Part shown: piece after piece, positions 1 to 8,932 of the stretch
Layout: the number at the start of each line of letters is the position of its first letter
Position numbering within the stretch: the first letter of the stretch is position 1
NCBI RefSeq assembly: GCF_011764505.1
Contig: NZ_AP022839.1
Location: forward strand, 3,686,806-3,750,805
Origin: Legionella antarctica
Lineage (GTDB): Bacteria > Pseudomonadota > Gammaproteobacteria > Legionellales > Legionellaceae
Length of the DNA: 64,000 bases
Reading direction: 5' to 3'
Notes under the pieces: model-generated
What the model was told of the DNA's origin: nothing
The model's database searches: none
Seen by the model: the letters and a program-made list of their open reading frames with translations, nothing else
Position numbers and translations under genes: made by a program

Positions 1-101
1 AGTCCAGCACTCTCAGGCATGTTTGCCGTTGAAGTATCAGTGCAACCAACAACCCAAACCAGTACAAATAACATAATCCAATGATACCATTTACCTGGCA
101 T
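1..101 (-). CDS. N-terminus of a putative lipoprotein (runs off the window)
   Basis: The minus strand reads an open frame from an ATG at 101 to the window edge, about 33 residues. It has two early basic or polar residues, then a hydrophobic stretch ending in V-V-G-C, a good lipobox, followed by a polar Thr/Ser/Asn-rich segment. An AGGA-like ribosome site lies just upstream. This suggests a small or N-terminally complete lipoprotein whose body lies outside the window. Function cannot be judged. Confidence 0.5.
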   Translation of the reverse strand, partial: MPGKWYHWIMLFVLVWVVGCTDTSTANMPESAG

Positions 102-293
102 AGCGCACATCCTGTATTTTTTTGATAGAAATCAAAATATAAATTAATCCCCATGATGAATCAATGGTTATTGATTCATTTACCATGGCTCAATCACTTA
201 TTGTCATTCAAGCTTTGTTCAACCCCCGACCTGAGCAGCTTTCCTACCAGTTTGTCATGAGTGTTACTCCCGAAGGCAACAAGTGTAATACTG

Positions 294-322
294 TTGACCA
301 GAGGGCCACAAAGTGCAATAAT
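294..322 (+). promoter_or_regulatory. Sigma70-like promoter for the C1 protease gene
   Basis: TTGACC (294-299) and AATAAT (317-322) are separated by 17 bases. They lie 30 bases before the ATG of the protease gene. Each hexamer matches consensus at five of six positions. Confidence 0.5.
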
Positions 323-351
323 CACACAAAAATTTCCAGGGAAATACCTTT

Positions 352-1449
352 ATGGGTTTCAAAAGAATCACGACTGTATTAATGCAAATCCTTGCTTTAA
401 TTTTGGTGTTAAAAGGAGCTTCTGCTGAAGATGTCACTGTTATTGGTTCAATAAAACATATCTTAAAGCAAGAAAAAGTGGATTCATCCCAAAAACTTAT
501 AGAATCCAGCAAGTTACCAAATAAAAAAATAATTCAATTATTGCAGATTCAGCTTTCTGATGAAGCAAACGATCTTCTTGCGAAGCGTGCACAAGATGCA
601 TTCACACACACCCATCAGTTTTCTCTAACATCTCAAAACGATGAAAGCACCTCCATAGCCCAGAAAGTACAGCTTGGAATGAATAATGTACCCGTCCTGG
701 ATCAAGGGATACATGGGACCTGTGTTACCTTTGCAGTTACCGGTGCCCTCGATGCAGTAATGGGTCAAAGTGATTATATTAGCCAGCTTTGTAACCTGCA
801 ATTAGGCAGCTATCTAGAAAAGCATGGTTATGGTATGAGTGGCTGGAATGGCAGCCATGCTATATCCGTGATAAATCAAATTGAACAGTTTGGCATTGTT
901 ACTAAGAAAAAACAAAAAAGTGTAGGCTGTGGGGGGATGACTCAATACCCAACCAATAAGTCTCACAGTCGAAACTCTTTTATGGAGCCCGAACAATATC
1001 GCGCAATAAGTGAACTGATTTTCGGTAAATTTGTCAGTTGGGCTGATGTATTTCAAAAATACGAGCCGGCTAAAACATTAAACGAAGTAAAACAAGCCCT
1101 CCATTCTGGAGATAGGCTGATATTTGCGGTCTTACTCCCTCGTACCGACCTGGGGTTTGTTGGAGCATTAGGTAAACACAAGACATGGATATACAAAGAT
1201 AGCTGGGTGTTAACGCCTAAGATATTAGAAGGCATTGACAGTATCGAGGCGGCCCATGAAATGATCATTACAGGGTATGATGATAATGCCACTGCTACTG
1301 ATGATAAGTGAACGAAACACAAGGGGCTGTTAACCTTGCGTAACTCATGGGGAAGCTCTGTTGGCGATTATGGCGACTTCTATATGTCTTATGATTATTT
1401 TAAATTACTGGCCTATGACGTCAAGCGATTCTCTTCTTATCCGATGTAG
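352..1449 (+). pseudogene. Papain-like (C1 family) cysteine protease interrupted by an in-frame TGA
   Basis: The gene encodes a secreted papain-fold cysteine peptidase. A signal peptide covers residues 1-25. The oxyanion Gln118 and nucleophile Cys124 sit in DQGIHGTC, and His302 sits in AAHEMIITGYDD. The frame then meets TGA (1309-1311), but the same frame continues without a shift for 45 more codons. That tail contains the family's Asn motif, LRNSWG (Asn331), and a normal C-terminal end before TAG at 1447-1449. The first 319 residues alone would lack the catalytic Asn and the last core strands, so the product should be inactive unless the TGA is read through. Full length would be 365 residues, typical for C1 proteins with a propeptide. 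Protease identity is well supported. Whether the TGA is a true mutation is not settled by the sequence alone. Confidence 0.8.
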
Positions 1450-1568
1450 TTCCCAGCATCGGCCAAGCCCGAATTATATAGTGCCTCCTCCCTGCTTGCT
1501 GTCAGATGGAAAACATTTAATAATTCGCAGTACTGTTGTGTTACATAAGCAGGAAATGTAGGATAATT

Positions 1569-1649
1569 CGTATCCTGTCAGAATCGCCGGGTAAGTGTCT
1601 GCCACTGAGTCCGGATTAATCCGAGCCGCGCGCGTCAGCAAGCGGAATT
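1569..1649 (+). repeat. Left terminal inverted repeat of the IS66-like element
   Basis: It matches the reverse complement of 3606-3686 at 79 of 81 positions. The two differences lie in the middle (GAGTCCGGAT against GAGCCCGGAC). Confidence 0.9.
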
Positions 1650-1901
1650 CTTTAAAAATATTCAAAATACCTATTGACACGGTTTTTCTGTAAAACTGAT
1701 GTTTTTCCATATCAAACGTAAGTCATGCAATATGCATGCCCTAAGATCCCCAAGATCACAATGTAGCCCCTTTCACTAATAAAACATCTCCCTCCTGAGG
1801 TCAGATTTTTTCTTAGCCCTTAGTGGCGTTAAAACTCGAAAAATGCGTTCAAAAAAAGTCATGTTATGATTGCCGTATCAGCATTAGTAACGCAGTGGTA
1901 G

Positions 1902-3593
1902 ATGATGAAACGCCAAGAAATCAAACAAGTTTTAGATGAGTTAACAAAAGATATCGATAGTCTTGCCGACAAAAAGGCCGTGACTATCATTAAGGTATTG
2001 GTTAATTTGGTCGAAATGCTTGCCGAAGAAAATGCTTTGCTCAGAGAGGAAAACCAAGTATTACGTGATGAGATAAACCGCCTTAAGGGTGAACAGGGCA
2101 AACCTAATATTCGCGGTCAATCCAAAGGTAGCAATGGCGATAATACAGGCAATTCCAATCATTCATCTGAAGGAGATCGCAATAAACGTGGTAAAGGGAA
2201 CAATAAAAACACAGGCAAAGACAAAAAAAACGTACGTATTGATAGACGTGTTACGATTGCTCTGGACAAAGCAACGCTGCCAGATGACGCCAAGTTCAAG
2301 GGTTTTGAGATTCGAATCATCCAGGATCTAAAAATCATCACGGATAATGTTGAATTCAAGCTGGAAACGTATTACTCACCATCTTTGAAAAAAACCTTTA
2401 TTGCGCCGATTCCTGGCGAATATAAGGGCAGTGAATTTGGTCCTGGGGTTAAAGCGCTGGTCATCACATTATACCGTGATGCAGGGATGACGGAGAGCGC
2501 CATTGAGCGCTTTTTAAAAACATGTGGTATTCAAATATCACATGGTAAAATTGCTTCCATGCTGACAGAAGGCAATGATATTTTTCATCAGGAAAAAGAA
2601 GATATTGTCGATGCCGGTAGCAACGCAGGCTTGTACCAGCAGATGGATGACACAGGCAGTCGTGTTAACGGCAAAAATCACTACACCCATGTTTTATGTA
2701 ATGACTTTTTTACAGCATACTTCACTCGTCGTAAAAAAGATCGCTTGACCTTATTGGAGTTGCTGTGTCGAGACCAATTAAAGTTTATGTTTAATCAGGA
2801 GGCTTATGAGTTAATGGATGAGTTTGGTCTCGCAAAAAAATGGTTGGATCAAATTAAACCAATGCTGCATGCACAACCCCTCACACGTGAATCAATCGAT
2901 AGTTTGATGGGAACACTTTTTCCAAATCCAAAAAAACACAGCACGAATCGACGCATAATTCTTGAGTCAGCAGCTCTTGCCTATTATCAGCACTCGAAAT
3001 ACTTCATCCATTATTTAATGACAGATGATGCGCCTCAGTTTAATAAATTGGCCCTACATCATGCGCTGTGCTGGATCCATGAAGGTCGTCATTATAAAAA
3101 ACTCACTCCATTCTCAGATATGAATCAGAATATATTGGCTGTATTTCTTGAGCAATTATGGGATTTCTACCATGCATTATTGACTTACAAGACGGCTCCA
3201 TCTCAATCAATGGCCCAACAACTATCAATGCAATTTGATACTTTGTTCGCAACCACGACAGGCTATGATGTTTTAGATCAACGCATTGCAAAGACACGTG
3301 CTAAAAAACAAGCGTTATTATTGGTGTTAGACCATCCATTTCTGCCATTGCACAACAATGCCTCTGAATTAGGGACACGGTTTCAAGCAAGGATACGCGA
3401 CATCAATCTCCAAACGGTCTCCCAAAATGGCACCAAATCAAAGGATACGTTTGCCACGATTGTACAGACGGCCAGAAAACTGAAAGTTAACGTTTATCAG
3501 TATATTTACGATAGGGTGACTAAAAAATTTGAAATGCCATCATTGGCTGAATTAATCTTACTTAAAGTGCGGCAGGTTCCATGCACCACATAA
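1902..3593 (+). CDS. IS66 family transposase (TnpC-like)
   Basis: This 563-residue DDE transposase catalyses movement of the surrounding element. Residues 1-65 form a leucine-zipper-like coiled coil rich in Glu and Leu. A low-complexity Asn/Gly/Lys linker follows (about 66-110), as is usual for IS66 TnpC. The catalytic domain begins around LYQQMDDTGSRV, where the first Asp is expected. A late HNNASELGTR segment matches the conserved region around the catalytic Glu. The frame is intact. No TnpA or TnpB partner is present, unlike classical three-gene IS66 elements, so it may move alone or not at all. ATG at 1902 is used; 1905 is equally possible. Confidence 0.85.
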   Translation: MMKRQEIKQVLDELTKDIDSLADKKAVTIIKVLVNLVEMLAEENALLREENQVLRDEINRLKGEQGKPNIRGQSKGSNGDNTGNSNHSSEGDRNKRGKGNNKNTGKDKKNVRIDRRVTIALDKATLPDDAKFKGFEIRIIQDLKIITDNVEFKLETYYSPSLKKTFIAPIPGEYKGSEFGPGVKALVITLYRDAGMTESAIERFLKTCGIQISHGKIASMLTEGNDIFHQEKEDIVDAGSNAGLYQQMDDTGSRVNGKNHYTHVLCNDFFTAYFTRRKKDRLTLLELLCRDQLKFMFNQEAYELMDEFGLAKKWLDQIKPMLHAQPLTRESIDSLMGTLFPNPKKHSTNRRIILESAALAYYQHSKYFIHYLMTDDAPQFNKLALHHALCWIHEGRHYKKLTPFSDMNQNILAVFLEQLWDFYHALLTYKTAPSQSMAQQLSMQFDTLFATTTGYDVLDQRIAKTRAKKQALLLVLDHPFLPLHNNASELGTRFQARIRDINLQTVSQNGTKSKDTFATIVQTARKLKVNVYQYIYDRVTKKFEMPSLAELILLKVRQVPCTT

Positions 3594-3605
3594 GCATCTC
3601 GAGAT

Positions 3606-3686
3606 AATTCCGCTTGCTGACGCGCGCGGCTCGGATTAGTCCGGGCTCAGTGGCAGACACTTACCCGGCGATTCTGACAGGATACG
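3606..3686 (-). repeat. Right terminal inverted repeat of the IS66-like element
   Basis: It is the inverted copy of 1569-1649 and is followed directly by ATAATT, which is also present just left of the element. Confidence 0.9.
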
Positions 3687-3758
3687 ATAATTCTTTATTA
3701 ATTATCTCATTTTTGTCTGAATTAAAAAATTTTACGATTCAACTCAACTAAGGATGGA

Positions 3759-4208
3759 ATGATGAAAAAAGTCCGTTTAAAAAGCGCCCTGTTCGCCACA
3801 ATTTCTTTGGTACTTGGTGGAGCAGAAGCTGCTATCCATGCTAATTCTACAGGAAGTGCTACTTTAACAGTGGTAGCTGCATCCAAAAGCACCAAATCCA
3901 CATTTACAACGTGTCGAAACACAATGCAGAACTGTCTTGTCACTCTAACTGTTATGCCCCCAAATGAGGGTTATGTGATTATTCAAAATACTTCTGATGT
4001 CGATGCCATAAACGTCCGAGCAACACTGCCTGTTGAGTTTAGTGATGTAAACCAGACATCCATCTGCGAGGTATTAAAAGCCCGCGAATCCTGCTCCCTG
4101 GCATTTGCACCAGGCTCAAACAGAACCCAACCCCACCCTCAAGCAACCATACCTGTAAAAGGAGATAATACTGGTACCGTGTTCTTCGATATGAGGGTCA
4201 TAAATTAA
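3759..4208 (+). CDS. Secreted hypothetical protein, beta-rich
   Basis: This 149-residue protein has a clear signal peptide (basic MMKKVRLK, hydrophobic core, cleavage near AEAA at about 22-25). The mature part alternates hydrophobic and polar residues as in an Ig-like or beta-sandwich domain. Four Cys occur in spaced pairs (TCRNTMQNC, and ICEVLKARESC later), likely disulfides. I do not recognise the family. It lies between two insertion elements, and a ribosome site (AAGGA) precedes the ATG. It is probably periplasmic or exported. Confidence 0.6.
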   Translation: MMKKVRLKSALFATISLVLGGAEAAIHANSTGSATLTVVAASKSTKSTFTTCRNTMQNCLVTLTVMPPNEGYVIIQNTSDVDAINVRATLPVEFSDVNQTSICEVLKARESCSLAFAPGSNRTQPHPQATIPVKGDNTGTVFFDMRVIN

Positions 4209-4264
4209 CTATTCCATTTCTGAAAGCGAATTTATTGGTTTACTTTAGGACTATAAGATGCCGC

Positions 4265-4273
4265 GAGCAGATC
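4265..4273. repeat. Left target-site duplication of the IS10-like fossil
   Basis: GAGCAGATC here matches GAGCAGATT at 5570-5578 at eight of nine bases. IS4-family, IS10-group elements duplicate 9 bp. The arms ATGCCGC (4258-4264) and GCGGCAT (5579-5585) flank the two copies, so the original target was the loop of a hairpin. Confidence 0.7.
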
Positions 4274-5569
4274 CTGAGAGTTCCTCAGAAAAAATGGTCG
4301 TAACTTATTGAAATAATTAATAATATAAAAATTGAATGTGCATGACGTTTATGATCAAATAGCGTTTCGAGACATTATGAGATCAACGTCATGCAACACA
4401 TGAGATTATTACATAACCTATTCAAAAAGAATTACCTTTTGTGCATAAATCCCGACTTCAGAATCTATTTGATGCTAGTGAAATAGCGATTAAGAGTAAC
4501 AACTTATATTTAACGGGTTTAGGAAGAGCATTATCAAATAAAAATAAAACGAGCAGCAATATCCAAAAAATTGACCGATTGTTAGGCAATAAATATCTAC
4601 AAGAGGAGCACAATGATTTACATCACGTGATGTTTACCTATTTAATCCATGAGAATTCAACGCCTTGGCTGCATATTGATTGGACCTGTATTAACTCTAC
4701 AACCAACCTTTATGCTTTACGAGCCAGTCTATCTATCTATGTCGGGTCGCTCGATTGTTATTTATGAAGAGTGCCATCTTAAAAAGAGTGAAAATAATCA
4801 TGCGACTCACCAAGGGTTTTTAAATCAACTAAAAAAGTTATTACCTCAATCCGTTAGGCCTATTATCGTTACTGATGCAGGATTTCGCGTCCCTTGGTTT
4901 CAACATATACTGGACCCTGGGTGGGATTTTGTCGGGCGATTACGTAATAAAAATTTAGTGCTCTTAGACACGTCACCAACCGGGGAATTTAGTCACACTT
5001 TTTTTTGCAAGCTACAACAAAACCTCGGGATTTTAACTGAAAAAGGAAAAGTTCCATCGAACTTTATAGTGTATAAAGGCGCAAGTAAAAATAGGCACAA
5101 GCTTAATAAAAACAAAAAAACAGTTGCTCTGGAAAAAGCAAACTGCATTCAAGGGCCAATAAAGAACCGTGGGTTGTTGTCTCATCTCTTCATTTAAATT
5201 CAGACAACGCATGAGAATAGAAGAAAACATAAGAGATACTAAATATTCTCATTACGGCTTAGGACTTAAGAACAGCCTCTCTAAGTCACCAGCAAGATTA
5301 GCTATTTTACTACTTATTGTAGCTATCGCTACTTTTGCTGCTTGGCTTGCTGGAATAGAGACAAAATGTAGAGGAGTAGTCGCTGATTTCCAGGCTCATT
5401 CTTCCAAATTTACTCGTGTTTTATCATTAGTGTTTTTAGGGAGATAAGCTTTAAAAAAAGGCTTTAAAATTACAAAAAAACAATTAAATGTTGCACTCAA
5501 AATATTACATCAAATAAATAGGGAGGCTCAATTGGAGGCTCCCATATGAAAAAAGTGAAGACCGTTCAG
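4274..5569 (+). mobile_element. Degenerate IS4 family (IS10/Tn10-like) insertion sequence
   Basis: The element is 1,296 bp, the normal size for the IS10 group. Its left end starts CTGAGAGTTCCTCAG, close to the IS10 terminus CTGAGAGATCCCCTC. Its right end, read inward, starts CTGAACGGTCTTCAC and matches the left end at 10 of 15 positions. A 9-bp duplication with one mismatch flanks it. The transposase inside is broken, so this is a fossil that could not transpose on its own. Confidence 0.75.
4391..5549 (+). pseudogene. IS10-like transposase remnant with several frameshifts
   Basis: Collinear pieces of a Tn10/IS10-type transposase occur in shifting frames. The N-terminal part has KSRLQNLF and KIDRLLGNKYL. 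The first catalytic Asp region is LHIDWTCI. Next comes VTDAGFRVPWF, the conserved second Asp block of IS10, then EPWVVVSSLHLN and RMRIEENIRDTK with YGLGL, the catalytic Glu (YREK-like) region. Frame changes fall near 4430, 4735 and 5190-5215, where about 15 residues also seem lost, and TAA interrupts at 5445-5447. The intact family protein is about 400 residues. Confidence 0.85.
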
Positions 5570-5701
5570 GAGCAGATTGCGGCATGCGGGATGTTTAGAA
5601 GAGCAACACAACCTTCCTCGTATCCATTTTTAACAGGCCCACGTTTTCTTTTTCAACCTATATGCTTATAATCAAGCATTCAATCACCCTAAAGGACTAC
5701 T

Positions 5702-6652
5702 ATGATTTACCCCAATATACTGACAACAATAGGACATACTCCTGTTGTCAAGATTAATCGTCTGGGCAATGACCTGGATTGCGAGCTCTATGCCAAATGT
5801 GAGTTCCTCAACCCTGGTGGCTCGATAAAAGATCGTATTGGTTATGAGATGGTAATTAATGCAGAGCGCGATGGAAAAATCAAACCTGGCTATACACTTA
5901 TTGAGCCCACGTCTGGTAATACAGGAATAGGTATTGCTCTGGCCGCTGCCGTTTTAGGCTACAAAGCGATTATTACCATGCCAGAAAAAATGAGTCAGGA
6001 AAAACAAAGCGTACTCGAACGTCTGGGTGCAAAAATCTATAGAACCCGAACCGAAGCTGCATCGCATGATCCGGACAGCCATATTTCCTTAGCTAAAAAA
6101 TTACAGGCAGAAATACCGAATTCCTATATTCTGGACCAATATGCAAATCCTAATAATCCAAACGCTCATTACTGTGGAACAGCTCAAGAAATCATTGATG
6201 ATTTCGGCAAAGATTTACACATGGTCGTAGTAGGTGTTGGCACTGGCGGAACCATTACCGGTATAGCAAAACGTCTTAAAGAATATAATCCGGCAATTAA
6301 GATTATAGGGGTGGATCCTGAAGGTTCAATTCTTGGTGGCGGTAGTGAAATCAAACCCTACCAGGTAGAGGGCATAGGCTATGATTTTTTTCCTGATGTA
6401 CTGAATAATAGCTTGATTGATGCTTACATTAAAACGAATGATGCTGATTCGTTTCGTACAGCAAGACAGTTGATTCGCGATGAAGGATTATTAGTAGGCG
6501 GCTCCTGTGGTGCGGCCATGTGGGGTGCTTTACAGGCAGCAAAATCTCTAGGCAAAGGGAAGAAATGCCTGGTGATTTTACCCGACTCTATTCGGAATTA
6601 CCTGTCTAAATTTGCTAACGATGAATGGATGAAAGTTCAGGGTTTTCTCTAA
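5702..6652 (+). CDS. Cystathionine beta-synthase-like PLP enzyme
   Basis: This 316-residue type II PLP enzyme belongs to the cysteine synthase/CBS family, which replaces the beta-substituent of serine or a serine ester with a thiol. The PLP lysine is Lys43 in NPGGSIKDR. The phosphate-binding PTSGNTGIG (about 69-77) and GVGTGGTITG loops are intact, and SCGAA supplies the pyridine-ring Ser. VEGIGYDFFP is typical of CBS rather than CysK, but no regulatory CBS-domain pair is present. It likely acts in cytosolic transsulfuration or cysteine synthesis. It starts at ATG after AAAGGA. It seems to be a single-gene unit. Confidence 0.85.
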   Translation: MIYPNILTTIGHTPVVKINRLGNDLDCELYAKCEFLNPGGSIKDRIGYEMVINAERDGKIKPGYTLIEPTSGNTGIGIALAAAVLGYKAIITMPEKMSQEKQSVLERLGAKIYRTRTEAASHDPDSHISLAKKLQAEIPNSYILDQYANPNNPNAHYCGTAQEIIDDFGKDLHMVVVGVGTGGTITGIAKRLKEYNPAIKIIGVDPEGSILGGGSEIKPYQVEGIGYDFFPDVLNNSLIDAYIKTNDADSFRTARQLIRDEGLLVGGSCGAAMWGALQAAKSLGKGKKCLVILPDSIRNYLSKFANDEWMKVQGFL

Positions 6653-6702
6653 ATATTTCTTTAACCCACCCTCTTTTTAGCGGATAGGTTAATTGTCGCA
6701 CT

Positions 6703-7767
6703 TTATGCAGCAGGAGTTGATGACTGGCTGGACTGGGCTTCTATACGCTCAAATAATTGATCAACCTCAATTTTATTTGTACTAATCCATCCAGCCAACG
6801 AAGTTGCCAAAAGCTCATTGATCTGTTTATTTGGACCACTAAATGATTCGATGGTCACAGGAGTTTCAGCTGCATGAGTCAATTTGGAAAAAAATGCATT
6901 TGTATCGTCAATAACACCCCTCATGGCAGGTAAGAATTCAATATAAAAATCTATCATCTTTGCAGTGGTTAATTCTTTGCCCTTTAACATAGTCAAAAAA
7001 TTCTCTCGCCATTGCAAGAAGGATTGTACCATTCGTTTATTATCTGCATCTATCAAAGTAACCATAGGAGCTATGGTACCAGTACTCTCATTACCATCGA
7101 CGACTGGTTCGGGTGGACTTATAGCCAGTTGACCTACATAAGCAAAATCGACTTTATTCTCTACTCCAGGGAAATAATGTTCTCCCTGGACCTGAAGTAC
7201 TAAATCAAGTTGGGAGGCTCTAACTGAGCCATCTGTAAAAACGTCCCGCTTTCTTATCTCTTTTCCATGCTCAGTAAAAGATAACGTAATCGTTATTCCC
7301 AATGATTGAGCAAGAGCACCAAACACACAATGGGAGAGTAGTGTAGTTGGCTTCCTCAAATATCCTTTTGACGTCATGGCATTCAGTCCGTCAAAGGCCT
7401 CGCGATAGTTTAAAGGATGAGCATAAATCTCATCAACTGCAAGTTGGCGCAACACAAAGGCCATGCATTCAACTTTTTCAGATTTCCGCGGCCCATTGAT
7501 CAGCATACCCATTCGTTCGGCTGGAGTCAGATCGGGTAGTTGCGCTTTAAATTTTGGATAATAGTCAAAAAAACGATCCAGTAACACCTTCAAAGTTGTA
7601 TCATCTACACGCGGCGCATTTCGTAAACTATCGATTAATGACACAGCTAACGCATGAAACGCCTCTCCACCCACATTAATAAAACTGAGTTCGGGTGTTA
7701 CCTGCGTACTATTTTGATTCGCAGGAGTTCTAGTAAAAAAACCAGTATGTCCCCCAGTACGTGTCAT
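6703..7767 (-). CDS. Putative Dot/Icm effector, possible OTU-like cysteine protease
   Basis: This 354-residue protein has no signal peptide or membrane segment. A perfectly placed tandem PmrA-type box upstream and a C-terminus rich in Glu, Ser and Ala (ending AQSSQSSTPAA) are what Legionella type IV effector genes usually show. The order KSEKVEC (Cys101) with a following helix, an ALAQSLGITITL helix-strand unit (151-162) and GEHYFPG (His197) resembles the Cys/His layout of OTU-family deubiquitinases. The Cys motif lacks the usual D-G-x-C, however. The OTU idea is therefore inference only; the effector call is moderately supported. It ends convergently with the CBS-like gene. Confidence 0.6.
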   Translation of the reverse strand: MTRTGGHTGFFTRTPANQNSTQVTPELSFINVGGEAFHALAVSLIDSLRNAPRVDDTTLKVLLDRFFDYYPKFKAQLPDLTPAERMGMLINGPRKSEKVECMAFVLRQLAVDEIYAHPLNYREAFDGLNAMTSKGYLRKPTTLLSHCVFGALAQSLGITITLSFTEHGKEIRKRDVFTDGSVRASQLDLVLQVQGEHYFPGVENKVDFAYVGQLAISPPEPVVDGNESTGTIAPMVTLIDADNKRMVQSFLQWRENFLTMLKGKELTTAKMIDFYIEFLPAMRGVIDDTNAFFSKLTHAAETPVTIESFSGPNKQINELLATSLAGWISTNKIEVDQLFERIEAQSSQSSTPAA

Positions 7768-8203
7768 TGATGCTCTCCTACCTTGAGACTATATTTCTAT
7801 TCTAATGAATCAAGATTAAGGGAATATTAACAACCTGTTTATTATTTGGCGTATTTTGGGGACTACCCTCAGCGAATTTATCGCCTGAACCCAGGGAATA
7901 ACCTTCAAATGAGGCACCGTGCACTTTCTATAGTTCTCTCAATCTATTAAAAATGGTGTTTGCTTTAATTATTAGGTAACTACCTGCTCGCAATCAGATT
8001 TAGGCATTACTGTTTTTTACTCTTGATTAAAAGACTAATTTAAGTCGGGAAATATAATAGTCGCGTTCTCAAAATAAGGCTATAGTTAAAGAACGCTTTT
8101 GAAGCTAACAAAAGGCTAGGAAGTGTAATTCGGGGTAAATATGGATATTTTACAGAGAGCCATTTTCAAGACTGAACAGCTCTAATAAAAGTAGGGAGAG
8201 CGT
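7768..8203. other. Intergenic region between divergent genes
   Basis: Apart from the PmrA-type box at 7812-7831 and the ribosome site AGGGAG just before 8204, I see no gene or stable RNA in this stretch. No clear promoter hexamers could be assigned for the rightward genes. Confidence 0.5.
7812..7831 (-). promoter_or_regulatory. PmrA-type tandem box upstream of the effector candidate
   Basis: Read on the minus strand, GTTAATATT is followed by two bases and CTTAATCTT. The PmrA element described for Legionella effector genes is a tandem of cTTAATatT half-sites two bases apart. The match is 8 of 9 in each half. The box ends 44 bases before the ATG at 7767. A TAGAAT sequence follows 7 bases downstream and could be the -10. 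Confidence 0.65.
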
Positions 8204-8932
8204 ATGGAACATTCTCACGAAGATGATTTAATTCGTCTCAAAGAATTACTACGGCATACCGGTGAATTTGTTGCTTATTTTGAACTTGCAGAAACTAAAA
8301 TGATTGAATGGCGCGAGGAAATCGAGCAAAAAGCCACTTTGCTCAGCCAGCATTCGCAAAGGCTCCAAAATGAATTCGCATCCTTAGAAAACCTTTTATC
8401 ACAAGCAGGCACTACCCGTTTTAGGGTGATTGCAGAAAAAGCTTTGTCCCAAGGAGAAATCCAACTCCAAATCATGGAAAATAGCTGCAATCAATTTGCT
8501 GAAAATTTTCAAGACCAACAAGAGCAACTTGAATTACTTACCGCCCAATGCATCACCAAAATCGAACAACACTGCTCAAAAGCAACTGATGTTATTGTTG
8601 GTCAGTTAGCTAAGTATGATGCGCATCAATTTCACCGTATTGCTAATGAAAGTTGCGATCATGTAGAGCGTGTTGCTAGTGATGCCGTGAGTAAAAGCAA
8701 TAAACTGCTCCATTTATTCCAAATGCGATTTGGCCTCTTTGCGGTATTTACTACAGTGCTTACTGCCTTTGTAATTGTACTCTATCTAAACGGTGAACTA
8801 CCTTGGGAAATGCACCATAAGGCCGTGAATGAACGTCATGCAGGCAAAGTATTGCTCCAAGCCTGGCCGAATTTAACCCTTGAAGAAAGAACAAAGATAT
8901 TAAACGATGATAACCTACAACATGGTGGATAA
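8204..8932 (+). CDS. Coiled-coil protein with one C-terminal membrane helix
   Basis: This 242-residue protein is not a family I recognise. Residues about 5-170 are almost wholly charged or polar heptads rich in Gln, Glu and Leu (LSQHSQRLQNEF, FQDQQEQLELL), a long coiled coil. A single hydrophobic helix follows (about 176-198, GLFAVFTTVLTAFVIVLYL), then a short tail of about 45 residues. It would be anchored in the inner membrane with the coil on one side. The stop overlaps the start of the next gene by 26 bases, so the two are co-translated and may form a membrane unit. Confidence 0.6.
   Translation: MEHSHEDDLIRLKELLRHTGEFVAYFELAETKMIEWREEIEQKATLLSQHSQRLQNEFASLENLLSQAGTTRFRVIAEKALSQGEIQLQIMENSCNQFAENFQDQQEQLELLTAQCITKIEQHCSKATDVIVGQLAKYDAHQFHRIANESCDHVERVASDAVSKSNKLLHLFQMRFGLFAVFTTVLTAFVIVLYLNGELPWEMHHKAVNERHAGKVLLQAWPNLTLEERTKILNDDNLQHGG

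Larger units (their letters stand above)
1569..3686. mobile_element. IS66-like insertion element with 81-bp inverted repeats
   Basis: The 81 bases at 1569-1649 are an inverted copy of 3606-3686, with only two mismatches. They enclose one transposase gene. The repeat contains an internal GTAAGTGTCTGCC (from 1591), which resembles a canonical IS66 terminus, preceded by 22 further inverted bases. A direct repeat ATAATT flanks the outer ends (1563-1568 and 3687-3692). The accessory IS66 genes tnpA and tnpB are absent. The near-perfect repeats and intact transposase point to a recent insertion. Confidence 0.85.
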
